Shown: piece by piece, positions 1-8,261 of the stretch
Position numbering within the stretch: the first letter of the stretch is position 1
Layout: the number at the start of each line of letters is the position of its first letter
Assembly: GCF_002117005.1 (NCBI RefSeq)
Contig: NZ_CP021023.1
Span: 1,550,001-1,614,000, forward strand
Length of the DNA stretch: 64,000 nt
Direction: 5' to 3'
Source of the DNA: Sedimentisphaera salicampi
GTDB taxonomy: Bacteria > Planctomycetota > Phycisphaerae > Sedimentisphaerales > Sedimentisphaeraceae
Program-made: the position numbers and the translations under genes
The notes under the pieces: generated by a model
Told to the model about the DNA's origin: nothing
The model's database searches: none
What the model saw: the letters and a program-made list of their open reading frames with translations, nothing else

Positions 1-1176
1 GTTTACCTCGCCGGTAACTCGCATAAATTTCTTGTAGCCGTAGTTGCTTATAAGGGATTTGGGGTTACTGCTCTTTTCAAGCTTCTCACGAAGTTTTCTT
101 ATAGCTTCGTCCCTGTCGTGTTTATTCTTTTTGGCGAGCTTGTCGCTGTAGGTAACAATTAGCCTTCTGTTCTTGCCGTAATCAAAGCTTCTGAGAGGAG
201 CAACGGATTCTGTAATCTTTGCTTTCCATTGATCAGTGAGGCTTTTTAGCCTCGCTGCTACGATATATTCCACTTTCTGCTCTTCAAGGTAATCCAGATT
301 AGCCTTGCTCAGCATCGCACTGTCTGCGGTAAATATAACACGCTTGAGGTTGTATTTCTCTTTGATCTTAGGGATAACAGTGTGCAGAGTATGCCCTTCA
401 TACTGATTGCCGGGGAACACCTCATAACCAACTGGAAGCCCCTCTGAGGTTGAGAGAAGGCCAAGCACAACCTGCGGCTGATTGAACTTCATATCCTTGC
501 TGTAGCCGTTCTTTTTGAGCTCATCTTCAGTAAATGATTCAAAATACAGGGTGGTGCAGTCGTAAAACAGAAGGCTAATCTCATCTCCAAGAAGACCTTT
601 AGCAGCCTTGTGAGCGTGGTTTTGAGCCTTGTTGATAATATCGTCTGTTATTCCGTCCATCATCCTGTAAACACTGTCAAGAGAGAGGCTGATGCCGAAG
701 TCTTTGGAGAGATCCTGAACACTGTTGCGCTTGCTGACCGGATTTGCAAGCCTTGCCATGGTAATGTGGCGAAGGTTTCTGCGAGCAGCCTCTTTGCGTT
801 TATCAAAAAGATTGTTAAATCCGAGCTCGTCATAGATGCTTCCGAACACCTCATGGATGCCGGTGGTGATGCGTGCCTGCTCCTTAATATCCTTCAGATT
901 TACGTTTATAGGCTCATCATCGATCTTTTTGCGGGCTTCTATAGCAGCCTCTGCAAGCTGCTCAGGCTTGAAAAGTGCCGGCGTTATCTCCGCCTCAAGT
1001 TTAGCCTTCTCGAATTCGGCGAGATCTTTGAGACGGGTAACATCCTCTTCTGTGAAGGCAGTGCCCATATGACGTACTATACGCTGGCGAGGCTGATTCT
1101 TCTCGTTGCGATAGCTCGCAACAATCTGAACAGATCTCTTTGGGCTGTTTTTTGATTTTTTTACTCGTATAAACAT
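1..1176 (-). CDS. IS1634-family transposase, C-terminal part beyond window
   Basis: DDE transposase of the IS4/IS1634 group, which cuts and joins the ends of its own element. The frame is open from 1176 to base 1, giving 392 residues of a protein that is 540 long in the complete copy at 31410. The N-terminus has the family's basic opening MFIRVKKS followed by a KRSVQIV segment. I chose ATG 1176 because the family normally starts MFIRVKK; a GTG six bases upstream is in frame. A consensus promoter (TTGACA, 16 bp, TATAAT) sits at 1185-1212 on the minus strand inside the element. No frameshift is seen in the visible part, so the copy may be active. Confidence 0.88.
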   Translation of the reverse strand, partial: MFIRVKKSKNSPKRSVQIVASYRNEKNQPRQRIVRHMGTAFTEEDVTRLKDLAEFEKAKLEAEITPALFKPEQLAEAAIEARKKIDDEPINVNLKDIKEQARITTGIHEVFGSIYDELGFNNLFDKRKEAARRNLRHITMARLANPVSKRNSVQDLSKDFGISLSLDSVYRMMDGITDDIINKAQNHAHKAAKGLLGDEISLLFYDCTTLYFESFTEDELKKNGYSKDMKFNQPQVVLGLLSTSEGLPVGYEVFPGNQYEGHTLHTVIPKIKEKYNLKRVIFTADSAMLSKANLDYLEEQKVEYIVAARLKSLTDQWKAKITESVAPLRSFDYGKNRRLIVTYSDKLAKKNKHDRDEAIRKLREKLEKSSNPKSLISNYGYKKFMRVTGEVN

Positions 1177-1322
1177 AAACACAGATTATACGAAATAAAA
1201 ATATTATGTCAATATAAAAATAAAATTAGGCACTACAAGGAAGCCAGCCCAAAACACCACCCGTAACAGCCTCAAAACGCACTTTTCGATGAGTTTTCCG
1301 CAATACAACCGCCGAAGTCAGG
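1..1322 (-). mobile_element. IS1634-like insertion sequence, copy 1 (cut by window start)
   Basis: This stretch matches 31857-33178 of the second copy base for base over most of its length. It ends at 1322 with the same terminal inverted repeat (ACCGCCGAAGTCAGG). The other end lies outside the window. Differences from the second copy are confined to roughly 316-750; the flanks of that patch are identical, so the two copies look like mosaics. Right flank after the repeat is AAAACGAAAC. Confidence 0.9.
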
Positions 1323-1561
1323 AAAACGAAACTTGAAATTATCCTGAATTTAATTTTCGCATCGCCTCCCTGCTATGGCTAAACCCACCCTTTTTTATTA
1401 CTGTAAAAGCTTTATAAAAACTGAATTTTTGAGATTGCCGATTAGACCCTTTGGACGCAGCGAACTCGGTTTGCTCTGGTGAAAAATCCGCTTGCGGCAG
1501 CGGAACGAGAAAACCGGCTAACAGGATAACTCTGCGAAAAGGCTTTAATCTTTGAGATTGC

Positions 1562-3259
1562 TTACAACCCACTTCCTCGCAGTGAGGCTGGGAGAGCGGA
1601 TGAACGGGGCTGGATTGCATCGGGAATTTTCAGCTCAATCCGACCGCGTACAGAATTAGTAAACACCGCCGCATCGGCCTTGAGGAGGTCTTGGAGGTAA
1701 AGCCTTTTTTCCTTCGCATTTCTCTGTTTGATATAAACTTGTCTTTCAACCCCCGGCAGGAGTCCGGACTCAACGGGAGGCGTGAAGTATTCCTCTCCAA
1801 ATCGCAGGAAGAGATTCGAAATCGAGCCCTCCAGAAGCTCGCCGGCTCGTGTATGGAGTATGTGTTCGGAAAAATTTTTCAAATCGAGATTGAGCCTTCT
1901 GGAGGTTTTGTGCAAAGTGAAAGCCTTCGGCCTTTCCCGCACTTCACGAAGCCCAATCCGCCCCTGCTGCCAGGGGATAAACGGGAAAACCTGCACAGCA
2001 ATTTCGCCTATTGAATTAACCGAAAGCCGCACGCGTTTATCGCAGGAGGGGCCTGGTGCTTCTGAGATAAGCTTTTCTCTGAGAGCCTCCCTGCTGCAGG
2101 GGATCTTGAAAAAGCCAAGAGATTCTGCAATCCTTTCAAGGTGTTCATTCAGGCGGGCAAACTCCCGTTTTTTGCTGTCCCAGAGGATTGATTCAAATAC
2201 GCAGAATTCGCTTTTTGTCTCGATAAATTTGGCTTTCAGAAGCGTTTCTTCATATTCCTCTGCCGGCTCGGAGCATACGGTTATCCCGCTGCCAGCCCCC
2301 ATCCGGCCTTTGCCGTTTTCCAGTTCAACCGTTCGTATGGCGATTGCATGGAGCATTCGGTCTTTGCTGTTGAGTCCGATTGAGCCTGTGTACAGCCCCC
2401 TCTCAAAGCTTTCCACACGGCGTATAATCTCCATCGTGCTTTTTTTAGGGGCTCCTGTTATAGATCCGCACGGGAAAAGCGCCTCGATTATTTTCCGGAA
2501 AGACTTCTCCCGCAGTGTTCCGCAAATTTTGGACGTCATCTGATAGAGCGATTTATACTCCTCCACCTCAAGCAGCTCGGGAACGTGCACATTATCGCAT
2601 ATCCTGTTGAGGTCGTTGCGGAGCAGATCAACAATCATAACGTTCTCGGCAATATTTTTCTCATCATTCTTGAGGAAATCTTCGCCCTGGTCAAGCCTGC
2701 AAGTACCTTTCATCGGCCTTGAGTATATACTGCGGCCTTCTGCACAGAAGAAAAGCTCAGGCGTTGCCGAGATGATGTGTTTGTCTTGCAGTTTTATGAT
2801 GGTGTTGTAGGCTGTTGGCTGGGTTTTCAGTGAATGAATGAAGAAGGCGAGCGGGCAGCCGAAGAAATTGAACTCAACGCTCGTTGTGTAGTTCACCTGA
2901 TAAGTTCTTCCCGCCTCAAGCTCGGATTTAATCTCCGCAATGGCATTGAAATACTCACTTCGAGACTGGGAAAGCCTGATCCCCGTAACAGCAAAATCAT
3001 TGCAGGGCCTTATTTGAGGCCTTGAGTATGATTTGTAGAAAAGCAGGGTGCCGAGGTTCGTACCTCCCGCCTGATTAACTAAATATTCTCCGAGCCGGTA
3101 ATTCAAAACCGAAACCACATACCCGCCTTTTTCCGCATATTCCTGCGCAAAATTAAAGGCCTCTGCGAAATTCTCAGAGCTCAAATCTATCACTTCCTCC
3201 GGCGAGCTGAATTTGACCAGCCTTCCCGGGAGTTTTGTAATTACGGTAAAGTTATCCAC
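1562..3259 (-). CDS. pabB: Aminodeoxychorismate synthase component I fused to aminodeoxychorismate lyase (PabB-PabC)
   Basis: Makes 4-aminobenzoate for folate: the N-terminal part aminates chorismate and the C-terminal part removes pyruvate. Residues about 60-335 form the chorismate-binding domain, with PMKGT (the PabB-type lysine), DLLRNDLNRIC and GSITGAPK. Residues about 340-540 are a class IV aminotransferase-fold domain with EGSISNLFL, GLLPGV and FTNSVRGR, as in PabC. The 565-residue length fits the known PabBC fusions. No pabA glutaminase gene lies in the window. The last 20 or so residues run past the usual PabC end in low-conservation sequence. It is transcribed on the minus strand behind the sppA terminator, so it is probably a separate unit. 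Confidence 0.9.
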   Translation of the reverse strand: MDNFTVITKLPGRLVKFSSPEEVIDLSSENFAEAFNFAQEYAEKGGYVVSVLNYRLGEYLVNQAGGTNLGTLLFYKSYSRPQIRPCNDFAVTGIRLSQSRSEYFNAIAEIKSELEAGRTYQVNYTTSVEFNFFGCPLAFFIHSLKTQPTAYNTIIKLQDKHIISATPELFFCAEGRSIYSRPMKGTCRLDQGEDFLKNDEKNIAENVMIVDLLRNDLNRICDNVHVPELLEVEEYKSLYQMTSKICGTLREKSFRKIIEALFPCGSITGAPKKSTMEIIRRVESFERGLYTGSIGLNSKDRMLHAIAIRTVELENGKGRMGAGSGITVCSEPAEEYEETLLKAKFIETKSEFCVFESILWDSKKREFARLNEHLERIAESLGFFKIPCSREALREKLISEAPGPSCDKRVRLSVNSIGEIAVQVFPFIPWQQGRIGLREVRERPKAFTLHKTSRRLNLDLKNFSEHILHTRAGELLEGSISNLFLRFGEEYFTPPVESGLLPGVERQVYIKQRNAKEKRLYLQDLLKADAAVFTNSVRGRIELKIPDAIQPRSSALPASLRGSGL

Positions 3260-3266
3260 AGCTAAT

Positions 3267-3306
3267 CCAAAAAAGAAACAGGCAGGGAAACGCTCCGGCC
3301 TGTTTC
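3267..3306 (-). terminator. Intrinsic terminator after sppA
   Basis: Read on the minus strand, GAAACAGGC and GCCTGTTTC form a perfect 9-bp stem (3275-3283 with 3298-3306), followed by TTTTTT. It lies between the sppA stop and the pabB start and separates the two genes. Confidence 0.85.
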
Positions 3307-3380
3307 AAGTTTTATTTAATTTAAGGAGAACAAATTAAATATCTTGTTATTTTAAGTTAGGCAAATATCTCTTCTCAGCG

Positions 3381-4661
3381 TTAATTATCAAGCCTCCAGA
3401 GATACATAAGCTCAGGTCTGCTGATTTTCTCCAAGGTTTCTTCTGCCCTTGGGAAAAATCCTGTTTCTTCTGCGGTATTCCTAAGCAGATAATCAAGGCT
3501 GAAGGTTTCTCTGAACCCGAAGACCTCGGGATTCTCAAGCCCGTTTTCCTCAGCAATCACATCTCTGAGGTCTTCAAGATAGCTTATTCCGTCTATCAGG
3601 CCGTTGTTCACCGCCTCTTCGCTGTAATATATGCTTCCGTCAGCAAGCTTGAGCACCTGCTCTTTTGAAAGCTTATCGCGTCCTTCGGCCACAATCGAAA
3701 CAAAACGCTGGTATGGCGGGTTTATCAGCTTGTTCTGCACATAATCAAGCTGCTCCTGCGTAAGCTCTCCGAACATCTTGGGCCAGTCTTTCTTCTCCCC
3801 CGATTTTACGGTGATATTCTTAACCCCGAGTTTTTCGTTCATAAGGGTTTCCAGATTGAAAGACTGAAGCACAACGCCAATAGAGCCGGTAATCGTTGTG
3901 GGCTCGGCGTATATCTGGTCGCAGGCAGCAGATAAATAATACCCGCCGGAAGCCGCCACACCGGACATATAAGAATATACGGGAATATCGGTGTCTTCTT
4001 TAAAGCTTTGGATGTAATGGTGGATCTGATCGCTCGCTGATACAGAACCGCCCGGAGAGGTTACCCTAACAATCACAGCGGCGACAGAATCATCCTTTTC
4101 AATCTTTTTGATTCTGCTCTTGAACTGCTGGCTGGTTTGGAAAGTAATCAGGTTCTGCACGTCTATAAGTGCGATTCTTTCGTCCCTCTCGCCTTCAATG
4201 ACCACAGTTTCGTTGAAGCCGCCTCTTGCGAATCTTGAACCCTTTTCAATATCAATCAAATCATCCTGACTGAACACTGCGGCAAGAAATGCCACGATAA
4301 ACAGCACCACCATAATAAAATACGGCACTGTAATCACCATATAGATGAATTTCAGCGCAGACCAGAGCCTGCCCCAGAAACCCTTTTTCTTTTCCCCGGA
4401 TTTTTCTTTCTTCTTTCCGGTCTTTTTGCTGCCGCCGGAAGTTGGCTCCTGCTTGCAATCAGAGGCATCAACGCCTGCTCCAACAGCTGCGGCCTCCTCC
4501 TTCTGCACAGAACCGGAAGGTCCTTCAGGCTGGGTTTCTTCAGGTTCAGGGGTTAGATTTAATCTTTCATTTTCTGATGAATTATCCTGCCCCTGCCGGC
4601 CTTCCTGCTCTTCGAAAGGCTGGTTCTCATTGTTATTTTCGTTTTTGTAATCATCATCCAT
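3381..4661 (-). CDS. sppA: Signal peptide peptidase SppA, S49 family
   Basis: Membrane-anchored serine protease that degrades leftover signal peptides. A polar, acidic, low-complexity N-terminus of about 85 residues is followed by a Lys-rich stretch and one transmembrane helix near residues 110-135 (YMVITVPYFIMVVLFIVAFL). The protease domain carries TSPGGSVSASD, then SGVAASGGYY with the presumed nucleophilic serine, and TTITGSIGVV. At 426 residues it is the short SppA form, with one S49 domain, but the long charged cytoplasmic extension is unusual. ATG 4661 has a GGAG-type site just upstream. The gene ends in a strong terminator. Confidence 0.93.
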   Translation of the reverse strand: MDDDYKNENNNENQPFEEQEGRQGQDNSSENERLNLTPEPEETQPEGPSGSVQKEEAAAVGAGVDASDCKQEPTSGGSKKTGKKKEKSGEKKKGFWGRLWSALKFIYMVITVPYFIMVVLFIVAFLAAVFSQDDLIDIEKGSRFARGGFNETVVIEGERDERIALIDVQNLITFQTSQQFKSRIKKIEKDDSVAAVIVRVTSPGGSVSASDQIHHYIQSFKEDTDIPVYSYMSGVAASGGYYLSAACDQIYAEPTTITGSIGVVLQSFNLETLMNEKLGVKNITVKSGEKKDWPKMFGELTQEQLDYVQNKLINPPYQRFVSIVAEGRDKLSKEQVLKLADGSIYYSEEAVNNGLIDGISYLEDLRDVIAEENGLENPEVFGFRETFSLDYLLRNTAEETGFFPRAEETLEKISRPELMYLWRLDN

Positions 4662-4685
4662 TATCTTTGCTCCTTAAAAACATTT

Positions 4686-4880
4686 TTATAGATTCCATGC
4701 CTTAGCGAAGGCCTTGAAACTCCTGTCGTAGGTTTTTTCCACATCATCAGGGAAGCAGCATGCGGGCAATTGCTTCATCCGCAGATGATACTGAATACAA
4801 TCACAGCAAACTCCCTTTCTAGGGCAGGGTTCGTAGGTGCAGTTGCAGTTTTTCAGATTATCTTGTTTTTTGCATTCCAT
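4686..4880 (-). CDS. Small cysteine-rich protein, DUF6485-like
   Basis: A 64-residue soluble protein with nine cysteines, several arranged as CNCTYEPCPRKGVCCDCI. This pattern and the ending ...EKTYDRSFKAF match my memory of the DUF6485 family, common in anaerobes, whose function is unknown. The cysteines suggest binding of a metal or Fe-S cluster. It sits between smpB and sppA on the same strand, 23 bp after smpB, so it is probably co-transcribed. The ATG at 4880 is preceded by AGGAG. Confidence 0.75.
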   Translation of the reverse strand: MECKKQDNLKNCNCTYEPCPRKGVCCDCIQYHLRMKQLPACCFPDDVEKTYDRSFKAFAKAWNL

Positions 4881-4903
4881 AATTTCTCCTGCTGAACCTA
4901 ATT

Positions 4904-5371
4904 TTAATATTTCGCATACCGCTGCATATCCCGTTTGAGGTCTTTTTCTTTGATAGCAGCGCGTTTATCGTACTTCTTCTTTCCCCTTGCAAGGGCGAGT
5001 TCAAGCTTTGCTGTCCCGCGGTCGTTGAAATAAATCGCAAGAGGAATCAGCGAATAGCCCTTTTGCTCGAGTTTTGTGTGCAATCGCTTAATCTGAGCCT
5101 TGTGAAGAAGCAGTTTTCTCTTTCTCTCTGGATCGTGATTGTTGTATGTAGCTTCTTTATAGGGCTCAATCTTGCAGCCTATGAGAAAACATTCATTATT
5201 GTAAATCCTTGCATAAGCTGCGTTTAGATCGGCGCTTCCCTTTCTGAGCGATTTCACTTCACTGCCTTTTAATTCCAGGCCTGCCTCGATTTTATCAAGA
5301 ATCTCGTAATCGTGAAATGCTTTTTTGTTTTTTATCCTGGGCCAGCGTGATTTCTTTTCTTCTTTTGCCAT
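4904..5371 (-). CDS. smpB: SsrA-binding protein SmpB
   Basis: Binds tmRNA and takes it to stalled ribosomes for trans-translation. The 155 residues match the family length. Recognisable parts are the N-terminal KNKKAFHDYEILDKIEAGL, the GSEVKSLRKGSADL segment that binds tmRNA, and the basic C-terminal tail with KKYDKRAAIKEKDLKRDM, which becomes helical in the mRNA channel. The tmRNA gene itself was not found in the window. The small cysteine-rich gene follows after 23 bp. Confidence 0.97.
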   Translation of the reverse strand: MAKEEKKSRWPRIKNKKAFHDYEILDKIEAGLELKGSEVKSLRKGSADLNAAYARIYNNECFLIGCKIEPYKEATYNNHDPERKRKLLLHKAQIKRLHTKLEQKGYSLIPLAIYFNDRGTAKLELALARGKKKYDKRAAIKEKDLKRDMQRYAKY

Positions 5372-5431
5372 CTATCTTAATTTACTTTCTAACCGGCTTT
5401 TTGCAAAGAACTAATTTGGAATAAACACCAT

Positions 5432-5475
5432 AAAAAAAGGCCGCTTGGAAAAAATGCTCCCAATACGACCTTTTC
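5432..5475 (-). terminator. Probable terminator after the lipoprotein gene
   Basis: On the minus strand AAAAGGTCGTATTGG can pair with CCAAGCGGCCTTTT with few mismatches, and the second arm runs into seven Ts. It lies just after the stop at 5494. Confidence 0.6.
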
Positions 5476-5493
5476 TGTTAGTCAAATTTGAAA

Positions 5494-6639
5494 TTATTCC
5501 TGCTCGGAAGCATTCTCCTGAGTTTGCTCTTCGGCATTTTCTTCCTGAGCATTTCCGGCCTCGGCCGGCTCACTCTGCTGGGTCTGCTGGTCGTCAGCTT
5601 CAGCTTGAGTTTGCTCATTTTCAGGTTCGGGTTCGGCCTCAGCTTCAGTCTGCTCCTGCTGCTGAGCTGCCTGTTCGTTTTCCACCTCGCCAATCTCCGT
5701 GGAAACATCAGGTGTTTCGCCGGTTTGAGGCTCTGGGGCAGATTGCTGTTGTGCCGGCTGCTCGCCGCCTCCGCCGCCGAAGAGATTGCTGAAGAAATCA
5801 GTTAAGAAATTCGAGCCGCCCGTTTCTGCTTCTTCAGCAGGCTGAGCCTGCGGCTGAGGAGTCAGCATTTCGTTCGGCCTTACGAATTTATCCATCTCTA
5901 CCACATCAGGATGATTCTCGAAGTCCTTAGTGTATTTGCCGATCTTGATCTTCACCCTCACCCTGTATTCATCATTAACAAGCATTCTCGCCCTTGCAGG
6001 GCCGAAGGTTGGGAAATCGAAATCGAGCCCTCTGGGTTCTTTGAGCATAGCAATCTTTGATGGATTCTGCTCAATCTCATACATCATCAGCGAGAAGGCC
6101 TTTTTCACAAGCATTGCTCCTGAATACACGTAATCGCTGTCCAGACGGATGGGGTCGATATCTCCAATGAACATATTGATTCCGGTAATGATGATTTCCT
6201 TGCGTCTTTCAGCTTCATTTGCGTAGGTTATATCATCGAAGTCGCCCGGGAGGGAGTATTCCATTTCAACCCTTCCTCTGCCTGCTGTTCCGCCGTATAG
6301 GCCGAAGTTTGATTGTTTTTCTTCAAAAACAAAGGCATATTTGCGTGCAAGGCGGTTGTTATCCTGCCCGAACACTGCGGCATTCATCCAAATTGCTTCC
6401 CCGTCATCTTTCTGTCCCCAGGAAGCGATGGAGTTCTGATTCTCAGATACATACTCTCCCATCTCGTCCTTCTTTATCTCGGGAAGGATGTCTGTGGAGG
6501 TATCAAAGCTGATCTGCATCTCCTGAAAACGGTCGAAAATAAGCTCATCTGCCGGTGCAGAGGCGTTGTTATAGCTGCCGCAGCCGCCTGCAAACAAAAC
6601 CATAACCGATAAGGCTAATACGCTAAGCGATAATCTCAA
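5494..6639 (-). CDS. Putative lipoprotein with acidic Gln/Glu-rich tail
   Basis: I do not recognise the family. The likely start is TTG 6639, because it follows an AAAGAAAGGG site and gives a short hydrophobic leader ending in a lipobox (LFAGGC). An ATG at 6693 lies inside the ilvC terminator and is unlikely to be used. Residues about 25-270 look like a folded extracytoplasmic domain (GLYGGTAGRGRVEMEYSLPG, ITGINMFIGDIDPI). The last 110 residues are almost entirely Gln, Glu, Ala, Pro and Thr and should be disordered. This suggests an envelope-anchored protein with a flexible tail. Function is unknown. Confidence 0.65.
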   Translation of the reverse strand: MRLSLSVLALSVMVLFAGGCGSYNNASAPADELIFDRFQEMQISFDTSTDILPEIKKDEMGEYVSENQNSIASWGQKDDGEAIWMNAAVFGQDNNRLARKYAFVFEEKQSNFGLYGGTAGRGRVEMEYSLPGDFDDITYANEAERRKEIIITGINMFIGDIDPIRLDSDYVYSGAMLVKKAFSLMMYEIEQNPSKIAMLKEPRGLDFDFPTFGPARARMLVNDEYRVRVKIKIGKYTKDFENHPDVVEMDKFVRPNEMLTPQPQAQPAEEAETGGSNFLTDFFSNLFGGGGGEQPAQQQSAPEPQTGETPDVSTEIGEVENEQAAQQQEQTEAEAEPEPENEQTQAEADDQQTQQSEPAEAGNAQEENAEEQTQENASEQE

Positions 6640-6675
6640 AGCAATCCCTTTCTTTTTACAAGGAAAACTTGCTGT

Positions 6676-6707
6676 AAATAAATACAGGAGCATTTTTCAG
6701 CTCCTGT
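6676..6707 (-). terminator. Intrinsic terminator after ilvC
   Basis: On the minus strand ACAGGAGC and GCTCCTGT form an 8-bp stem (6700-6707 with 6684-6691), followed by TATTTATTT. It closes the ilvBNC operon and contains the ATG that would otherwise start the next gene. Confidence 0.8.
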
Positions 6708-6717
6708 AAAGTTAAAC

Positions 6718-7719
6718 TCAAACTTCTTTAGAATCAATCCAGCTCATCATTTTACGCAGCTTTCTGCCTACTACTTCAAGCTGGCAGTCATGATCGGCTT
6801 CATACAGGGCCTTGAATCTTTTCAGGCCGTTATTGTACTCATCAATCCACTCTTTTGCAAACTCTCCAGACTGAATTTCTCCAAGAATTTTCTTCATTTC
6901 TTTCTTGGTTTCGTCTGTGATGATTCTCGGGCCGGAGATCATATCACCCCACTGAGCTGTGTTTGAGATGCTGTATCTCATATAGTTGATTCCGCCCTCA
7001 TACATAAGGTCAACGATGAGCTTCACCTCGTGCATACATTCAAAGTATGCGATTTCAGGCTGGTATCCCGCTTCCACAAGGGTTTCAAAGCCTGCTTTTA
7101 TCAGCGATGTAAGGCCGCCGCAGAGGACTACCTGCTCGCCGAAGAGGTCTGTTTCTGTTTCCTCTTTGATGGTGGTTTCGAGGATGCCGGCGCGTGCGCC
7201 GCCGATTCCATTGCCCCACGCAAGAGCCACTTCTCTTCCCTTGCCTGATTTATCCTGCTCTACCGCCACAAGACACGGAACTCCGCCGCCTTTAACGAAT
7301 TCGCTCCTTACAAGATGACCCGGGCCCTTCGGGGCTATCATTACCACATTGTTATCCACCGGCACATCGATAAGGCCGAAGTTGATGTTGAATCCGTGGC
7401 ATACGCCGATTGTCTGGCCGGGCTCGAGATTAGGTTTGATGTTTTCGTTGAATATCTTAGCTGTAATCTCGTCAGGAAGGGTCATAATGATAAGGTCTGC
7501 GCCTTTCATTGCTCCCGGAATGTCTTTTGGTTCAAATCCGTGTTCCTGGGCAAGCTTATAATTATCAGAGCCTTGAACCTCTGCCACTGCCACTTCAATC
7601 CCGCTGTCTCTGAGGTTTTGCGAGTGGGCATGCCCCTGGCTTCCGTAGCCAATAACCGCCACCTTGCCCGATTTGAGGGCATCAATAGGTGCATCATTTT
7701 CATACAATACTTTTGCCAT
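6718..7719 (-). CDS. ilvC: Ketol-acid reductoisomerase
   Basis: Second step of valine, leucine and isoleucine synthesis: isomerises and reduces acetolactate or acetohydroxybutyrate with NAD(P)H and Mg2+. The 333 residues are the short class I form. The N-terminal Rossmann domain has GYGSQGHAHSQNLRDSG; the C-terminal knotted domain has GARAGILETTIKEETETDLFGEQ with the metal-binding Asp/Glu and YFECMHEVKLIVDL. It is the last gene of the ilvB-ilvN-ilvC operon, 34 bp after ilvN, with GGAGATAAC before the ATG. Confidence 0.97.
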   Translation of the reverse strand: MAKVLYENDAPIDALKSGKVAVIGYGSQGHAHSQNLRDSGIEVAVAEVQGSDNYKLAQEHGFEPKDIPGAMKGADLIIMTLPDEITAKIFNENIKPNLEPGQTIGVCHGFNINFGLIDVPVDNNVVMIAPKGPGHLVRSEFVKGGGVPCLVAVEQDKSGKGREVALAWGNGIGGARAGILETTIKEETETDLFGEQVVLCGGLTSLIKAGFETLVEAGYQPEIAYFECMHEVKLIVDLMYEGGINYMRYSISNTAQWGDMISGPRIITDETKKEMKKILGEIQSGEFAKEWIDEYNNGLKRFKALYEADHDCQLEVVGRKLRKMMSWIDSKEV

Positions 7720-7753
7720 TGTTATCTCCTGTAAACAAATTTTTTCTTAATTG

Positions 7754-8245
7754 CTAATTTTTTTCGCCCTTGCGATATCTGGGCATAGCGATAGTGCCCG
7801 TTCTGGCAGTAGCTTTTATGCCGTAATGCCGGCAGGCATCTATAAAGGCTTCCATTTTACTCTCAGGACCTGAAATTTCAACCATAACGTTTTTCGGCCC
7901 TATATCCACCACTTTGCCTTCAAACATTGAAACAAGAGCCTGAATTTCGGCCCTCTTTTCAGGCCGGCAATGGATATTTATGAGCATAAGGTCTCTTGCC
8001 ACGATATCTCTTCCGGCAAAATCCTGAATTTTCACGACAGAAACAATCTTTCCAAGCTGCTTTCTAACCTGCTCAAGCACTTCGTTTCCGCCAACTACCA
8101 CGATAGTCATTCTGCTTAGGTTCGGGTCGTCTGTTCTTCCAACTGCGAGGGAATCTATATTAAAAGCCCTTGCAGCAAACATACCGGCAACGTGCGCCAG
8201 TACTCCAGGCTTATTCTGAACCAGAGCGCTTATTACGTGCTTCAA
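7754..8245 (-). CDS. ilvN: Acetolactate synthase small (regulatory) subunit
   Basis: Regulatory subunit that binds valine and activates IlvB. The N-terminal ACT domain (HVISALVQNKPGVLAHVAGM, IDSLAVGRTDDP) is followed by the C-terminal small-subunit domain (KIQDFAGRDIVARDLMLI). I place the start at TTG 8245, because it gives the family's usual opening and length (163 residues) and has GGGAG seven bases upstream. An upstream in-frame ATG at 8338 lies inside ilvB and would add 31 residues unlike the family. Only 16 bp separate it from the ilvB stop, consistent with translational coupling. Confidence 0.93.
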   Translation of the reverse strand: MKHVISALVQNKPGVLAHVAGMFAARAFNIDSLAVGRTDDPNLSRMTIVVVGGNEVLEQVRKQLGKIVSVVKIQDFAGRDIVARDLMLINIHCRPEKRAEIQALVSMFEGKVVDIGPKNVMVEISGPESKMEAFIDACRHYGIKATARTGTIAMPRYRKGEKN

Positions 8246-8261
8246 TTTCAATCTCCCAGAA

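Noticed and set aside
610-1155. Plus-strand 181-codon frame (and its twin at 32622-33011)
   Set aside because: It is antisense to the IS transposase, which has clear family motifs, promoter and codon structure on the minus strand.
6640-6693. ATG 6693 as start of the lipoprotein gene
   Set aside because: It lies inside the ilvC terminator hairpin; TTG 6639 follows a good ribosome binding site and gives a normal lipoprotein signal.
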